Shown: positions 30,994 to 41,603 of the stretch, piece after piece
Numbering within the stretch: position 1 is the first letter of the stretch
How the letters are laid out: each line of letters opens with the position of its first letter
DNA from: Notolepis coatsorum
Lineage: Eukaryota; Chordata; Actinopteri; Aulopiformes; Paralepididae
Direction of reading: 5' to 3'
DNA length: 64,000 nt
Assembly: GCA_963971535.1 (NCBI GenBank)
Contig: OZ020592.1
Location: forward strand, 124,291,604-124,355,603
The notes under the pieces: model-generated
Seen by the model: only the letters and a program-made list of their open reading frames with translations
Told to the model about the DNA's origin: nothing
Database searches by the model: none
Made by a program: the position numbers and the translations under genes

Positions 30994-30997
30994 TTAA

Positions 30998-31716
30998 AAC
31001 TAGGCAACTTTTGCGTATAGTCATTATATTCCAAATAAAATAAGTCCAGAGACTCCGTGCTGCTGCCGACTTTAAATCAAATAGGTGTCTGTGGGCAGTC
31101 GCCCGACATTAATAAACAGCAGTCTGTTATAATCACATTTTTATGAGCTAACGAATTCCGTTATATTGGACATTTGTATTAATTATATCAAGCGAAGAAC
31201 TGAGAAATTTGGCAGAGAGACGGCAACATCGTGGGTTTGCGTGACGACTCTCTCTCTCTCCACCTCCCAATGACTTATTTGCGAGAGTATGTCGATGCAG
31301 AGCAGCAGATTCAGCTGTTTTCTGGCTCTTTTCTGGCTCTTTTCTGGCTCTATCTGGAGACCGCTCAGCAGTGCCCCCACCCAACAGCTGAATTGCCAAT
31401 GGCTGAATTGGAGTACTGCACTGTGCCGCTGCTGCTCCGGCTCTGCAGCTGCACATGCATTCGCAAACCCAGCACTAAGCTCTCGCTGACAACGTCGTTG
31501 TCATTATTAGAAGCAACGATGAAACAAATGTAATGATTGTTTCGTTCATCGCATAAGCTATTTAATTTTAGCCTATTTTAATACAATTCAAATAATCAAA
31601 TTGTGCTTAGAGGGAATTATTTTCACCGGACATTAAGACCGGAGAGATTAAATATGTCGGACTTCAACAGATTTTGCCGGTCAAATACCGGTAATTACCG
31701 GCTAACGGAAACGCTG
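30998..31716 (-). mobile_element. hAT, CAGSGTTTCCGTTAG family, truncated exactly at TTAA
   Basis: Reverse copy of 26550-27436. The complete terminus CTAACGGAAACGCTG is at 31716. The other side stops at AACTAGGC directly after the TTAA that bounds the Kolobok MITE. The full copy reads TTAAAACTAGGC (reverse complement) here, so the TTAA is native to the hAT. Confidence 0.8.
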
Positions 31717-31762
31717 ATGTACACAAATGCACACTTACACGTATCCATACACAACAAACTTA

Positions 31763-31913
31763 AGGCTCATGGGGGGGGGTGCAGGCTCATGGGGGGGGGG
31801 GGGGGGGGGTGCAGGCTCATGGGGGGGATGCTGGCTCATGGGGGGGGTGCAGGCTCATGGGGGGGGGGGTGCAGGCTCATGGGGGGGGGGGGTGCAGCAT
31901 GTTGGGGGGTGAA
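31763..31913 (+). repeat. G-rich minisatellite (GCTCATGGGGGGGG)
   Basis: Six units of the form GGCTCATG followed by a run of 7-19 G and TGCA. Strong quadruplex potential. Confidence 0.9.
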
Positions 31914-31974
31914 CACAGGCTGAGGGAGCAGCAGTAACAGTAGATTGTGTAAAGGTTGTTCCTCTGGGTGATGG

Positions 31975-32034
31975 TTGTGTCAGTGTTTGTGTGTGTGGAT
32001 GTCAGTGTGTGTGGATGTCAGTGTGTGTGGATGT

Positions 32035-32074
<40 letters not shown>

Positions 32075-32740
32075 ATGTCAGTGTGTGTGTGTGTGTGTGT
32101 GTGTGTATGTCAGTGTGTGTGTGTGTGTGTGGATGGTTGTGTGTGTGTGGATGGTTGTGTGTGTGTGTGTGGATGTCAGTGTGTGTGTGTATGTCATAAG
32201 GCTGTCCCCGAAGCCTGTTTTTGGGATTCGAACTTCGTCAGGGTTTTTACGAACGAACGTTCGAACCTTCGTTTTTAATAAAAAAAATTAAATAAAAAAA
32301 TAAAAGTTTAAATTTTTTTAATTTAAATTTTTTTTATATATCCTCAAACTAAATCCTCAATTTGAATAAAGTGATTAATCTGATTAAATTAGTCTCTTTT
32401 TTATTAAATCAACTTTCTTTAATGAATATAACGTTTTTTTTAATACTATAATATTAGTGTAGCCGAATCTTTATCTGCAACTGTGAAGAAAAACCACATA
32501 AAAAAAAAGAAAATATTAAAAATGAAAAATTCGAATTTTGATTTAGAATTCGAATGTTAACATAACGAACGAACATTCGAACATTCGGGCTCAGCCTTAG
32601 TATGTCAGTGTGTGTGTGTGTGTGTGTGTGTGTGGATGTCAGTGTGTGTGTGTGTATGTCAGTGTGTGTGTGTGTGTGGATGGTTGTGTGTGTGTGGATG
32701 GTTGTGTCAGTGTTGCACAGAGAGGCGTCAGAGAACAACC
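31975..32740. repeat. (GT)n / GGATGTCAGTGTGTG array, interrupted by a hAT
   Basis: (GT)n with GGATGTCA interruptions from 31975 to 32196, resuming at 32600-32710. The gap is exactly the MITE at 32197-32599. Confidence 0.9.
32197..32599. mobile_element. hAT MITE (TAAGGCTGTCCCCGAA), 8-bp TSD
   Basis: The ends are TAAGGCTGTCCCCGAA and, inverted, TTCGGGCTCAGCCTTA. The flanks are GTATGTCA at 32189-32196 and 32600-32607. It is A/T-rich and non-coding. Confidence 0.9.
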
Positions 32741-32858
32741 TGACAGAAGCCAGAGGATCATGATAAAACTTGCTTTAGGGTGGAAATTCCACCAATTACG
32801 CAAAGGCAGAGGTTTCTCCCCCCAAAAACGTGATTTTATTTTCTTCTGTTTTTATATT

Positions 32859-33050
32859 AGTGGCTCAGGGGGTAGAGCGGTCGTCTGGTAATCAGAAGGT
32901 TCCCGGTTTGATTCCCACTCCTCCCGGGCAGCGCGTCGTGCAAGACACTTAACCCCCTAACTGCTCCCGATGAGCAGGTTGGCTCCTTGCATGGTCGCCT
33001 CCGCCACCAGGTGTGTGAATGTGTGAGTGAACAACAATTAAGAAAGAAAT
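32859..33050 (+). mobile_element. tRNA-derived SINE, family B
   Basis: A-box-like TGGCTCAGGGGGTAGAGCGG and B-box-like GGTTTGATTCC, then AAGACACTTAACCCCCTAAC and GGTGTGTGAATGTGTGAGTG. Other copies lie at 46900-47077, 57496-57715 and 58119-58362. Confidence 0.85.
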
Positions 33051-33224
33051 TTTTCATTTACAGCCCCCTATAATATCTACAATGATTTGTTGCATTTGCA
33101 ATTCTCCATCCTTGCTAATGGCGATGTTTCCCTTATTTTGGGGTTTTGCACATCCTGCTCATGTGACAGGCTCACCTGGGTTGTGTTGTGTGAAGAGTGA
33201 CTAAAGTGAAATAAACAGTGTAGT

Positions 33225-33288
33225 TACTGGTGGGATACTGGTGGGATACTGGTGGGATACTGGTGGGATACTGGTGGGATACTGGTGG
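33225..33288 (+). repeat. 11-bp tandem repeat (TACTGGTGGGA)
   Basis: Six near-perfect copies. Confidence 0.92.
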
Positions 33289-33307
33289 GTCGATGAATGA
33301 CCAGACT

Positions 33308-33370
33308 AGGAATGCACCGATCCGATATTGATATCGGATATCGGCCCCGATATGACTAAAATAGCTGGAT
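33308..33370. mobile_element. hAT terminal fragment (AGGAATGCACCGATCC)
   Basis: Reads AGGAATGCACCGATCCGATA, then TATCGGATATCGGCCC, a common fish hAT end. No second end was found. A related end is at 49846. Confidence 0.6.
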
Positions 33371-33523
33371 CCTACCTACCTCAAAGATCTCCTCACCCCA
33401 GAAGCCTCCACCCGTAACCTTCGCTCCGCCAACACTAACCGCCTCCTTCCCCCCAGGACCAAGCTCCGCACCATGGGGGCGACCGGGCCTTCTGCTGGGC
33501 TGCTCCTCGCCTGTGGAACTCCC
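33371..33523 (+). mobile_element. LINE 3' ORF end, left half
   Basis: Translates with frame slips to a LINE C-terminus: TYLKDLLTPEAS-like, then a PRTKLR motif and the region preceding LWNSLP. It breaks off at GTGGAACTCCC and continues at 35283 after the LTR-like insertion. Confidence 0.6.
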
Positions 33524-35282
33524 TGTTACGATTATGCTTCTTCGGCATGGTGAACCCAGGTGGCAGAGTAAATAACGATGATAGATGAGACAGAAGTCGA
33601 CGTGGTGATGATAACAGTTTACTTTACAAGACAGGAACAATACACGACTGACAAACATAGGTAACATTTAAAGGTCAACCTCCACGTTGTATTTTTGTTC
33701 AATAAACAATGTGGACTAGGCCAACAGTGGCTTTCATGAAGAAGGGGAAAAAAAGTATTGAAATTGACCCAGTTTTAGCGTTTTTATCAAACATTTTGTC
33801 TGCCCAACACAATCACCACGCACGTGCATATTTTAATCAATGGTTCATAACGTGCGTGTGTAATCGAAATGATCGTCACAACAGGTGCAGGACAACAGGT
33901 GCAGGGCACCAGGGGGCTCACCAGGGGGCGCTGAGAGTCACACAGCTAGTAGCAGGCAGAGAGCCTTGCTACCATAGATATATGCTTGCTACTACTAGCC
34001 GAATGAAAATGTATCTGTTTCACCTCACTATTGCTCCGTGATTATAGCCATCCATCCATCTCTAAAGCTAACCACTATTTGTAAAAGCCACAACCACGTT
34101 ACCATATTTGTAATAATGTAAATCATTGTGTCGTTGTACACATATTGTGTTTATAACATTAGTAGATAACATAGCTTAGCTTGGTAGCTATTGTGCTAAC
34201 AACATATCCCGACATCCGGCTCGCTGGCCGGCATGAACGGCCGACCCAAAATGGTTCTCTCCTCTCTGTACACCCCGTCCCCACGGGTGCCCTGCCGGGG
34301 GGCCCATGGACGCGACGGCGGCGGCAGCCGTAGGGTGCTCGAGCCCGTAAAGGCTAGTGTTACACGATAGCTATGAGCTAACTAGCGCACAAGCTCCTCC
34401 GCGGGGACGGGGGCACACAAAGAGGAGAGAACCACCCGCAGGGACGGCGGGCTATAGGCTAACGTCAGTGAGTGTAGTGGTCCCGACTGTAGCAGGGACG
34501 GCGGAGATATAGGCTAACTGTGATGCACCGAGTGAGCCACCATTGATCTAGTACTATGACCCGGACGGACATAAGGCATTCGTTTCCTGAAGTGACGTCA
34601 CGGCCGTGCTAGGTGCTAGCGTCTGATAAGCTTTTAGATTCGGCTCATTAATATGCACCTGTTGTCCTGTTGTGACGTCGGCGTTTGATAAGCTTTTTTG
34701 ATTCGCACGTGCATGTTATTCGTGCGTGGACCTTTTTAACTCTTTCAGAGTGGCATTTCCGGTGTCAAATGGAAAAAAATAAATAATGAAATTATATACC
34801 AATGATGTAAACTACCCATAATTGATCAGTAGGGTTTATCCTGGAGGTTGGGCTTTAACAATGAACCCGCAAGGGACTGCTGGCCCACAACACCTAATAT
34901 ACAGACACTGATAGACACAGAGGGTAATTACAAACAGGACACAGGTGTGGTAGACAGAAACAACAGAACACAGCACACTGGGAAAACAATAACAATTAAA
35001 CAACCAGACTAAAACATATTTACAAAACACAGACAGGGGAACACAAGTCTAACAAAGTGGAGACAACAACGACAACACAGACAATAAACATAATAAACAT
35101 AACTGGCAGTAAATAATAATAAGCTGGTGTGTGAGCTGATGCCAGATCTGCATCAGCCCACCGGTTGGCAATGTTATGTTATGAGGGTTATTGATGGGGG
35201 GTTGTGAATGTCTGGGTCCTGGACCAACCGAACCGGGCGGAGGGTTGCCGGCTGGTCCCACAGGACCGGGGGAAGTGTTACA
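33524..35282 (-). mobile_element. Probable solo LTR with a nested Kolobok-like element
   Basis: Read on the minus strand it starts TGTAACACTTCCCCCGG and ends CATAATCGTAACA, an LTR-like TG...CA frame. Without the nested element it is about 570 bp. It splits a LINE 3' end. No clear target duplication and no coding parts were seen, so the identification is tentative. Confidence 0.45.
33672..34854. mobile_element. Kolobok-like element, TTAA TSD
   Basis: The flanks are TTAA at 33668-33671 and 34855-34858. The ends are AGGTCAACCTCCACG and, inverted, CTGGAGGTTGGGCT. Inner inverted segments (CACGCACGTGCAT..., TCACAACAGG...ACAACAGGTGCA near 33818-33905) match 34652-34730. No transposase was recognised. 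Confidence 0.75.
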
Positions 35283-35507
35283 GCCATCCCTGACTACCTC
35301 AGAGCACCACAGACCACTGCTTCCTTTAAAAGAGGACTTAAAACATACCTCTTCACGAAAGCCTTCCCTTAGTTTTAACCTTTTTATACATGCCTTGTGT
35401 GTTTTATCCCTTTTTTTATGCTTTCATGCCTTGTTCTTTTTAATTGCCTATGTTTTTAAAGTCTATGTTTTACGCTGTAGCACTGTAGTCGTCATGTTTC
35501 TGTTGTA
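35283..35507 (+). mobile_element. LINE 3' end, right half
   Basis: CCATCCCTGACTACCTCAGA, AAGAGGACTTAAAACATACC and TCTTCACGAAAGCC: the standard end of fish L2-type ORFs, continuing the fragment at 33371-33523. Confidence 0.65.
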
Positions 35508-36229
35508 CAGGACACTGGACTCACCATCGCTCCATCTCTCTGTTCTACAGGATACTGGACTCACCATCGCTCCATCTCTCTGTTCTACAGGATACTGGGC
35601 TCACCATCGCTCCATCTCTCTGTTCTACAGGATACTGGACTCACCATCGCTCCATCTCTCTGTTGTACAGGACACTGGACTCACCATCGCTCCATCTCTC
35701 TGTTCTACAGGATACTGGACTCACCATCGCTCCATCTCTCTGTTGTACAGGATACTGGACTCACCATCGCTCCATCTCTCTGTTCTACAGGATACTGGAC
35801 TCACCATCGCTCCATCTCTCTGTTCTACAGGATACTGGACTCACCATCGCTCCATCTCTCTGTTGTACAGGATACTGGACTCACCATCGCTCCATCTCTC
35901 TGTTCTACAGGATACTGGACTCACCATCGCTCCATCTCTCTGTTCTACAGGATACTGGACTCACCATCGCTCCATCTCTCTGTTGTACAGGATACTGGAC
36001 TCACCATCGCTCCATCTCTCTGTTCTACAGGATACTGGACTCACCATCGCTCCATCTCTCTGTTCTACAGGATACTGGGCTCACCATCGCTCCATCTCTC
36101 TGTTCTACAGGATACTGGACTCACCATCGCTCCATCTCTCTGTTCTACAGGATACTGGACTCACCATCGCTCCATCTCTCTGTTGTACAGGATACTGGGC
36201 TCACCATCGCTCCATCTCTCTGTTGTACA
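35508..36229 (+). repeat. 40-bp minisatellite, ~18 copies
   Basis: The unit begins GATACTGGACTCACCATCGC and ends TGTTCTACAG (or TGTTGTACAG). It resumes for one unit at 37040-37081 after a hAT insertion. Because 40 is not a multiple of 3, one frame passes through all three readings and stays open for 349 codons; this is not evidence for a gene. Confidence 0.95.
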
Positions 36230-37039
36230 CAGGGAGCTAAATTAACTTTTTGACTCACCGGCCAGTGGCGGGTAGATGGGAAGAATCTACCCGCCAAGCA
36301 TATTTCTTACCTGCCAACTTTTTTTTGATAAATTTTTTTTTATTATTATTTTATATAATTTTTTTTAAATAAAATATATATATTATATAATCATACTTGC
36401 GATTGTGTTATCTGCGAGACATCGCCACCTCGCTGTCTGCAAACAGCTCCACTGTCTGTGTGTGTACTCGAGTGGCCTCCAGCTCCAGCAAGGATTCTCC
36501 GGCGCTGCACCTGGCCCCTAAACTCTACATTCAGCATGAAAGGATTCTCCTGCGCTGCACCTGGACCCTATTCAGCAGCCCTCATGCGATGTAAGCCAGG
36601 GACTCGAATACGCATGTTGTTGTTGTAGGACATTGATGCCAGGAGCTATCTGTAGCTACTGCTGGATGGCGTTGGGACAACGCCTCAGTGAACTATTTAG
36701 TTTACTGCGACATTTCGTAGTGACTAGTGAGCTACCTAGCCAACGGAGGTATTATGCACTGGACTATTGCTGGAGGATTTGTTGATGTCTGGAGCTATCA
36801 GTAGCTAGCCGGCTGGATAACGTTACACAATGCCTCATGTATTAAAATAGTGAATAGCGCGCTGCATGTCTGTGCTGAGACAGCGAGTGAGAACTCCGCT
36901 AAAGAATTGGATCATGATTTTCGGTTTTCACGTGACTATTTGATTGCCCGCCACACGGCGGTCAGACCTCTCAGTGGGAGGCGCCAAACGTAAAAACTGA
37001 GCGCAAATGGCGGGTGGCGCTCTCTAGTTTCGGTCCCTG
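36230..37039. mobile_element. hAT element (CAGGGAGCTAAATT), 8-bp TSD, inside the minisatellite
   Basis: The ends are CAGGGAGCTAAATTAAC and, inverted, GTTTCGGTCCCTG. The flanks are GTTGTACA at 36222-36229 and 37040-37047. A GGCGGGTAGAT / ATCTACCCGCC palindrome lies near the left end and a related GCGGGTGGCGC near the right. No transposase was seen. Confidence 0.88.
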
Positions 37040-37183
37040 GTTGTACAGGATACTGGACTCACCATCGCTCCATCTCTCTGTGGTTCTTTGCTTCATTGCT
37101 TCAGTCTGATGTGTAAAATGGTGCCTAAGTGGAGAACATGGCTTGAAGTGAACACGGCAGTAATGAGACCTTTGCTCGTCAGG

Positions 37184-37262
37184 GGAGGCAGGATGGCCCT
37201 AGAGGTAAAGAGGCCAGCCGGTAACCAAAAGGTTGCTGGTTCGATCCCTGGCCCTGCTTTAG
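37184..37262 (+). mobile_element. tRNA-derived SINE head
   Basis: GGATGGCCCTAGAGGTAAAG resembles an A box and GGTTCGATCCC a B box. The downstream body is cut by the piggyBac-like copy. Confidence 0.6.
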
Positions 37263-37272
37263 ACATGTCTAA

Positions 37273-38130
37273 CTCATTCGGGGCCATCCACGTAATATTA
37301 CGTGTTTGCCCGACAACCGTTAGGTGCCAGCCATGTAATATTACGTTTTTGGTTAGTTTTTCTTTTTTTTCTCGATATTAATATCCTATTCACTGTCACA
37401 GAGCTGTATTTTGTCTGGAAAAGGCATATTGGGACTCCGAAAGTGCAGTACCGGCCAGATCCTGGTAGTGGCGCTGTCTCGAGAATGCAGTTTCCCCTGT
37501 TGCAGACCTGGTGTCACACTGTTTAGTGTTTACGCTCCAGGCGGACTTCTCTGTTAGTCTGAAGCGAGGACTTCACTAGATCGCATGGAATACTTCTTGG
37601 GATGCCGAATTCATTATGCAGTAAAGGATTATGGCATGGGCCATATGATCTACCAGATGGCGATCAAATAATTGGAAAATTTCTTTTGGAATCCAACCGG
37701 CCAAAGGTAAGAGCAATTTGACGTCAATTTCAGCTTGATTGTGCTAGGATTTAATAGCCATCCCCCAGATCAGCCTATGTTGTGGTAATAACGAATGCCG
37801 TTATTGGCAATCAATTAATCGGAAACGACTTCCCCCCCCCCCTTTCATGCATTCATGATTGAACATAATAGCGATCATATCCATTTGGATTTTTAACTGT
37901 GTCGTGTGTAGGGACGAAACGCCAATGGATTTAACGTTATTAGCTTAGCGCCTTATAAATAGCCTTGCAGGAATTATCCCAGATCATTCCGATATAACAC
38001 TCATATTCACCACGGTATAAAACAGGAACGTATTGATGAAAAAAATATTTCTTTTATGCATCTTGAATGGAAGGTTCTTACTGTGTCAATTGACAATGAT
38101 ATTGGATACATAGCTATAATATAAAATATA
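37273..38130 (+). mobile_element. piggyBac-like element, copy 4 (most diverged)
   Basis: Begins after a degenerate CTAA. Paired palindromes ACGTAATATTACGT (37290-37303) and ATGTAATATTACGT (37333-37346) have the same spacing as in the other copies. GGTAAGAGCAATTTGACGTC near 37704 matches the splice-donor region of copy 3, and a C-run lies near 37832. The right end was not located. Confidence 0.6.
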
Positions 38131-38135
38131 GATTT

Positions 38136-38600
38136 AAGTTCAAGTTCAAGTTTCCTTTATTGCCACACAACCAGGTTGGTGGTATTCTTGATCGGTACAG
38201 GCCAGGGTGGATACATAATACAGTACAACATGACACAATAAATACATAAATACAGCACAGCACAACACAGCACAACATAAACACACAGAAGAATCTAGTC
38301 CATCGGTCAGGAGCTTGGTTAGTGTGGGGGCGGAAGGGGGAGAGGGGGGTCAAGGGAGTTCAGGGTCCGAATGGCGGTGGGGAAGAAGCTGTCCTTGAAG
38401 CGGGTGGTTTTTGAAAGGATGGACTTAAAGCGCCTACCTGACGGCAGGGGCTGAAACAGGGGGTGAGGGGTCCTTGGACATTTTTCTGGCACGGGTGGTT
38501 GTGCGAGGTGAAGATGGAGTCCAGGGAGGGAAGGTCACATCCTATGATTTTGGAGGCCTTGTTTATGATGCGCTGACGTTTTTGAATGTAGAGTTTTTAG
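38136..38600 (-). mobile_element. LINE 3' UTR, reverse strand
   Basis: CAAGTTCAAGTTTCCTTTAT, then a UTR with GAAGAAGCTGTCCTTGAAGC and TTTGGAGGCCTTGTTTATGA, all reverse complements of a fish L2/Rex-type ORF end and UTR. Confidence 0.7.
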
Positions 38601-38696
38601 CTCTACAAACAACGTGACGCACAGTGAAAAGTTGTAATGGAAAGCTGGCCTAACTACAGCGGGCCCAGTCTAATAGCTGGCACCCAATCTGTTAAA

Positions 38697-38880
38697 GTAT
38701 GAATGTCTTGCAATTCTGAAATTATGTTGTTGTTGTTTTTGTTGTTGTTGTTGTTTCTTTTGAGTGGGCGGGGCTAGCAATTCAGGGGCTGCTTCCAGGC
38801 TAATCAACAGTGCATTGTATTGATTGACGGATGCCATTAATCCCACTCTAAGGTCAAATGAGCCCAGGAGGGTGTATACT
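38697..38880 (+). repeat. Direct repeat, left copy
   Basis: GTATGAATGTCTTGCAATTC, a (GTT)n tract, then GAGTGGGCGGGGCTAGCAAT and CAACAGTGCATTGTATTGAT. The right copy is at 39789-39957. The pair brackets the 28-bp minisatellite. Confidence 0.85.
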
Positions 38881-39004
38881 GAAGGGTGGCTAGTATTACA
38901 TCTACGGTGCCCACCATCTCTGCCTAAATGCCCTTGAGCAAGGCACTGAACCCCAAAACGACTCCACTGCAGGCGAGCCTGTGCTCTGACCTCTCTGATG
39001 AAAT

Positions 39005-39630
39005 CATAATGTGTGGAGGACTGTGTGTATGTGTAACTAGGAGGGATATGAGGACTGTGTGTAACTAGGAGGGATATGAGGACTGTGTGTAACTAGGAGG
39101 TACATGAGGATTGTTTGTAACTAGGAGAGACATGAGGACTGTGTGTAACTAGGAGGGATATGAGGACTGTGTGTAACTAGGAGGGATATGAGGACTGTGT
39201 GTGTGTAACTAGGAGGGATATGAGGACTGTGTGTAACTAGGAGGTACATGAGGATTGTTTGTAACTAGGAGGGACATGAGGACTGTGTGTAACTAGGAGG
39301 GACATGAGGACTGTGTGTAACTAGGAGGGATATGAGGACTGTGTGTGTGTAACTAGGAGGGATATGAGGACTGTGTGTAACAGGAGGGATATGAGCACTG
39401 TGTGTAACTAGGAGGGATATGAGGACTGTGTGTAACTAGGAGGGATATGAGGACTGTGTGTAACAGGAGGGATATGAGCACTGTGTGTAACAGGAGGGAT
39501 ATGAGCACTGTGTGTAACTAGGAGGGATATGAGGACTGTGTGTAACTAGGAGGGATATGAGGACTGTGTGTATGTGTAACTAGGAGGGATATGAGGACTG
39601 TGTGTGTATGTGTAACTAGGAGGGACATGC
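39005..39630 (+). repeat. ~28-bp minisatellite (GAGGACTGTGTGTAACTAGG)
   Basis: About 22 units of GAGGACTGTGTGTAACTAGG + AGGGATAT with (GT) length variants and occasional ACATGA versions. Confidence 0.95.
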
Positions 39631-39788
39631 GAAAAGACACATTTAAATTGTACATTTACAATAAAATAGTATTGTAATAATAATATAAAATAGCATATCA
39701 GAGAATCATAGCGGTTGAAAAAGGCCTTCTTTGTCTACATGGAGGTACATGACCTATGGTTTCTCAAAGATTGCTTTAGACATGCTTT

Positions 39789-39814
39789 AGTATGAATGTC
39801 TTGCAATTCTGAAA

Positions 39815-39849
<35 letters not shown>

Positions 39850-39957
39850 GTTTTGAGTGGGCGGGGCTAGCAATTCAGGGTCTGCTTCCAGGCTAATCAA
39901 CAGTGCATTGTATTGATTGACGGATGCCATTAATCCACTCTAAGCTCGACTGAGCCC
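39789..39957 (+). repeat. Direct repeat, right copy
   Basis: Same order as 38697-38880, with a longer (GTT)n tract. Confidence 0.85.
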
Positions 39958-39984
39958 TGTGATCTCCCCAACATTGTGCTTTTG

Positions 39985-40100
39985 GAGAGAGAGAGCGAGA
40001 GAGAGAGATAGGGAGGGAGGGGGAGGGAGGGAGAGAGAGAGAGACAGCAGGGCAGTAGGACAGAGGGAGAGGGAGAGGGAGAGAGAGAGGCAAGTGAAAG
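39985..40100. repeat. (GA)n / GGGA-rich tract
   Basis: Purine-only low complexity on the plus strand; possible triplex former. Confidence 0.9.
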
Positions 40101-40439
40101 AGGGGAGGAATGGAAAGCTATAAATAGAATGAGAGATGGTGCTGAGAGTCAGAAATGGCAGTGAAGCAGCAGTTAGATTATGTCCTGTTTCAAATCGAAT
40201 GCCCCCACGTAATGAGTGGCTCAAGGGCCCAGAGCCCGGGCGTCCGTCCAGACTGGCACACCTCGTCCCTCCGGCCCGGGAGACAAGGCCAAGCAGGCCA
40301 AGGCAGGGCACCTTAACCCTCTAGTCACCCATCAAAAACCCACTACCTGTCTCCCTAGTGACTGAAACGGCGATCTCAGTAAAACATATCTTTTTCATGT
40401 ATTGTTCCAATTCTTTTTCATGAATATCATTATTAACTG

Positions 40440-41086
40440 CAAACGACGAGAGGGCCTATCTGGAAGAGGTCAAGGTCCTGGCGGGATGGTGCCAGGAGAA
40501 CAGCCTCTCCCTGAACGTCAGCAAAACAAAGGAGATGATTGTGGACTTCAGGAGGTCGGGGGTCAAGGACTACAGCCCCCTCAGCATCGACGGGGCACCG
40601 GTTGAGAGAGTGAACAGTTTTAAGTACCTCAGAGCCCACATATCCGAGGACTTGACATGGACCACACACATTGACAGTGTTGTGAAGAAGGCACGACAAC
40701 GCCTCTACTTCCTCAGGCGCCTAAGGAAGTTCCAAGTCAGTCAGAAGATCCTTAAGAACTTCTACTCATGTACAATAGAGAGCATCCTGACTGGCAACAT
40801 CACCTCCTGGTTTGGGAATAGCACTGCACAAGACCGAAGCAGACTACAAAGAGTGACACGTTCAGCCGAACGCACAATTGGAGGGGGGCTCCCCACCCTC
40901 CAGAACATTTACAACAAGCGGTGCAGGGGTAAGGCTAAGAGAATCATCAAGGACTCCAGCCACCCGAACAACTGCCTCTTTGAACTGCTGCGGTCAGGCA
41001 AGCGATACCGGAGTCTCAAGGCGAGCACAGAAAGACTCAGAAGAAGCTTCTATCCCCAGGCCATCAGGCTGCTCAACGAACAATAA
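40440..41086 (+). pseudogene. LINE reverse transcriptase C-terminus
   Basis: An open frame reading WCQENSLSLNVSKTKEMIVD, FKYLRAHISEDLTWTTHID, ARQRLYFLRRLRKFQVS, WFGNSTAQDRSRLQRVTRSA, and ending RSFYPQAIRLLNEQ-stop. These are conserved post-catalytic blocks of fish L2/Rex1-type elements. The YADD catalytic part is absent through 5' truncation, so it cannot make a working enzyme. Confidence 0.85.
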
Positions 41087-41566
41087 ACACTATACAACAA
41101 CCATCAAATGCACACAGCACACACATCCACACGCACACACTCACTTTAAACAAACAACACACTGCAGCACCCACTCTCCACACTTTAGATCACCTAAACA
41201 CACTTTATATTTATTGATAAAGGATTTGCACTACAACTCGTACACCTTACTGTAAATTGTACCTAAATTGTACCTCATCCCATTTCTGCTTTGCACTATA
41301 TAGTATTGTATATTAGTACACTGCATAGTATATTGTATATTATATGGTAACTCAGTTACTTCTATTCTGCATCGAACATTGTACATATGTCTATACTGAA
41401 CACTGTGACCTCATTTTTTACTTCTAATTTACATGCTATACTATTTTATTTCATACTTATCTTGTCTAGCACAGTCTCTGGAGCGTAACAGTAAGAAGCA
41501 TTTTGTATAAAAGTATTCTGTACTTCTGTATGACAACTATTAAAGAAACTTGAACTTCAGTCCTCA
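40440..41566 (+). mobile_element. 5'-truncated LINE (L2/Rex-type), 3' half
   Basis: An ORF end followed by a ~480-bp UTR and the terminal GTATGACAACTATTAAAGAA + ACTTGAACTT tail. It starts abruptly within the RT thumb region. Reverse or partial copies of the UTR occur at 6317-6850 and 47660-47895. Confidence 0.85.
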
Positions 41567-41603
41567 CCATACATATTGAATATTTATTCATTTTCAGGAT
41601 TTT

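Noticed and set aside
32859-33050. Possible tRNA genes (A and B boxes) here and at 16807, 37184, 41604, 46900, 57496, 58119
   Set aside because: Cloverleaf pairing is not maintained, the sequence continues into SINE bodies and tails, and two copies have retroposon TSDs.
33524-35282. A 5-bp target duplication for the LTR-like insert
   Set aside because: Flanking bases (CTCCC and GCCAT) do not match, so none is claimed.
35508-36229. CRISPR-like spacing of repeats
   Set aside because: The units are contiguous with no unique spacers; the same holds for the arrays at 39005, 52975 and 59131.
35191-36240. A 349-codon open frame
   Set aside because: It is carried by the 40-bp tandem repeat and encodes only its three rotated readings. 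No start context, domain or splice evidence.
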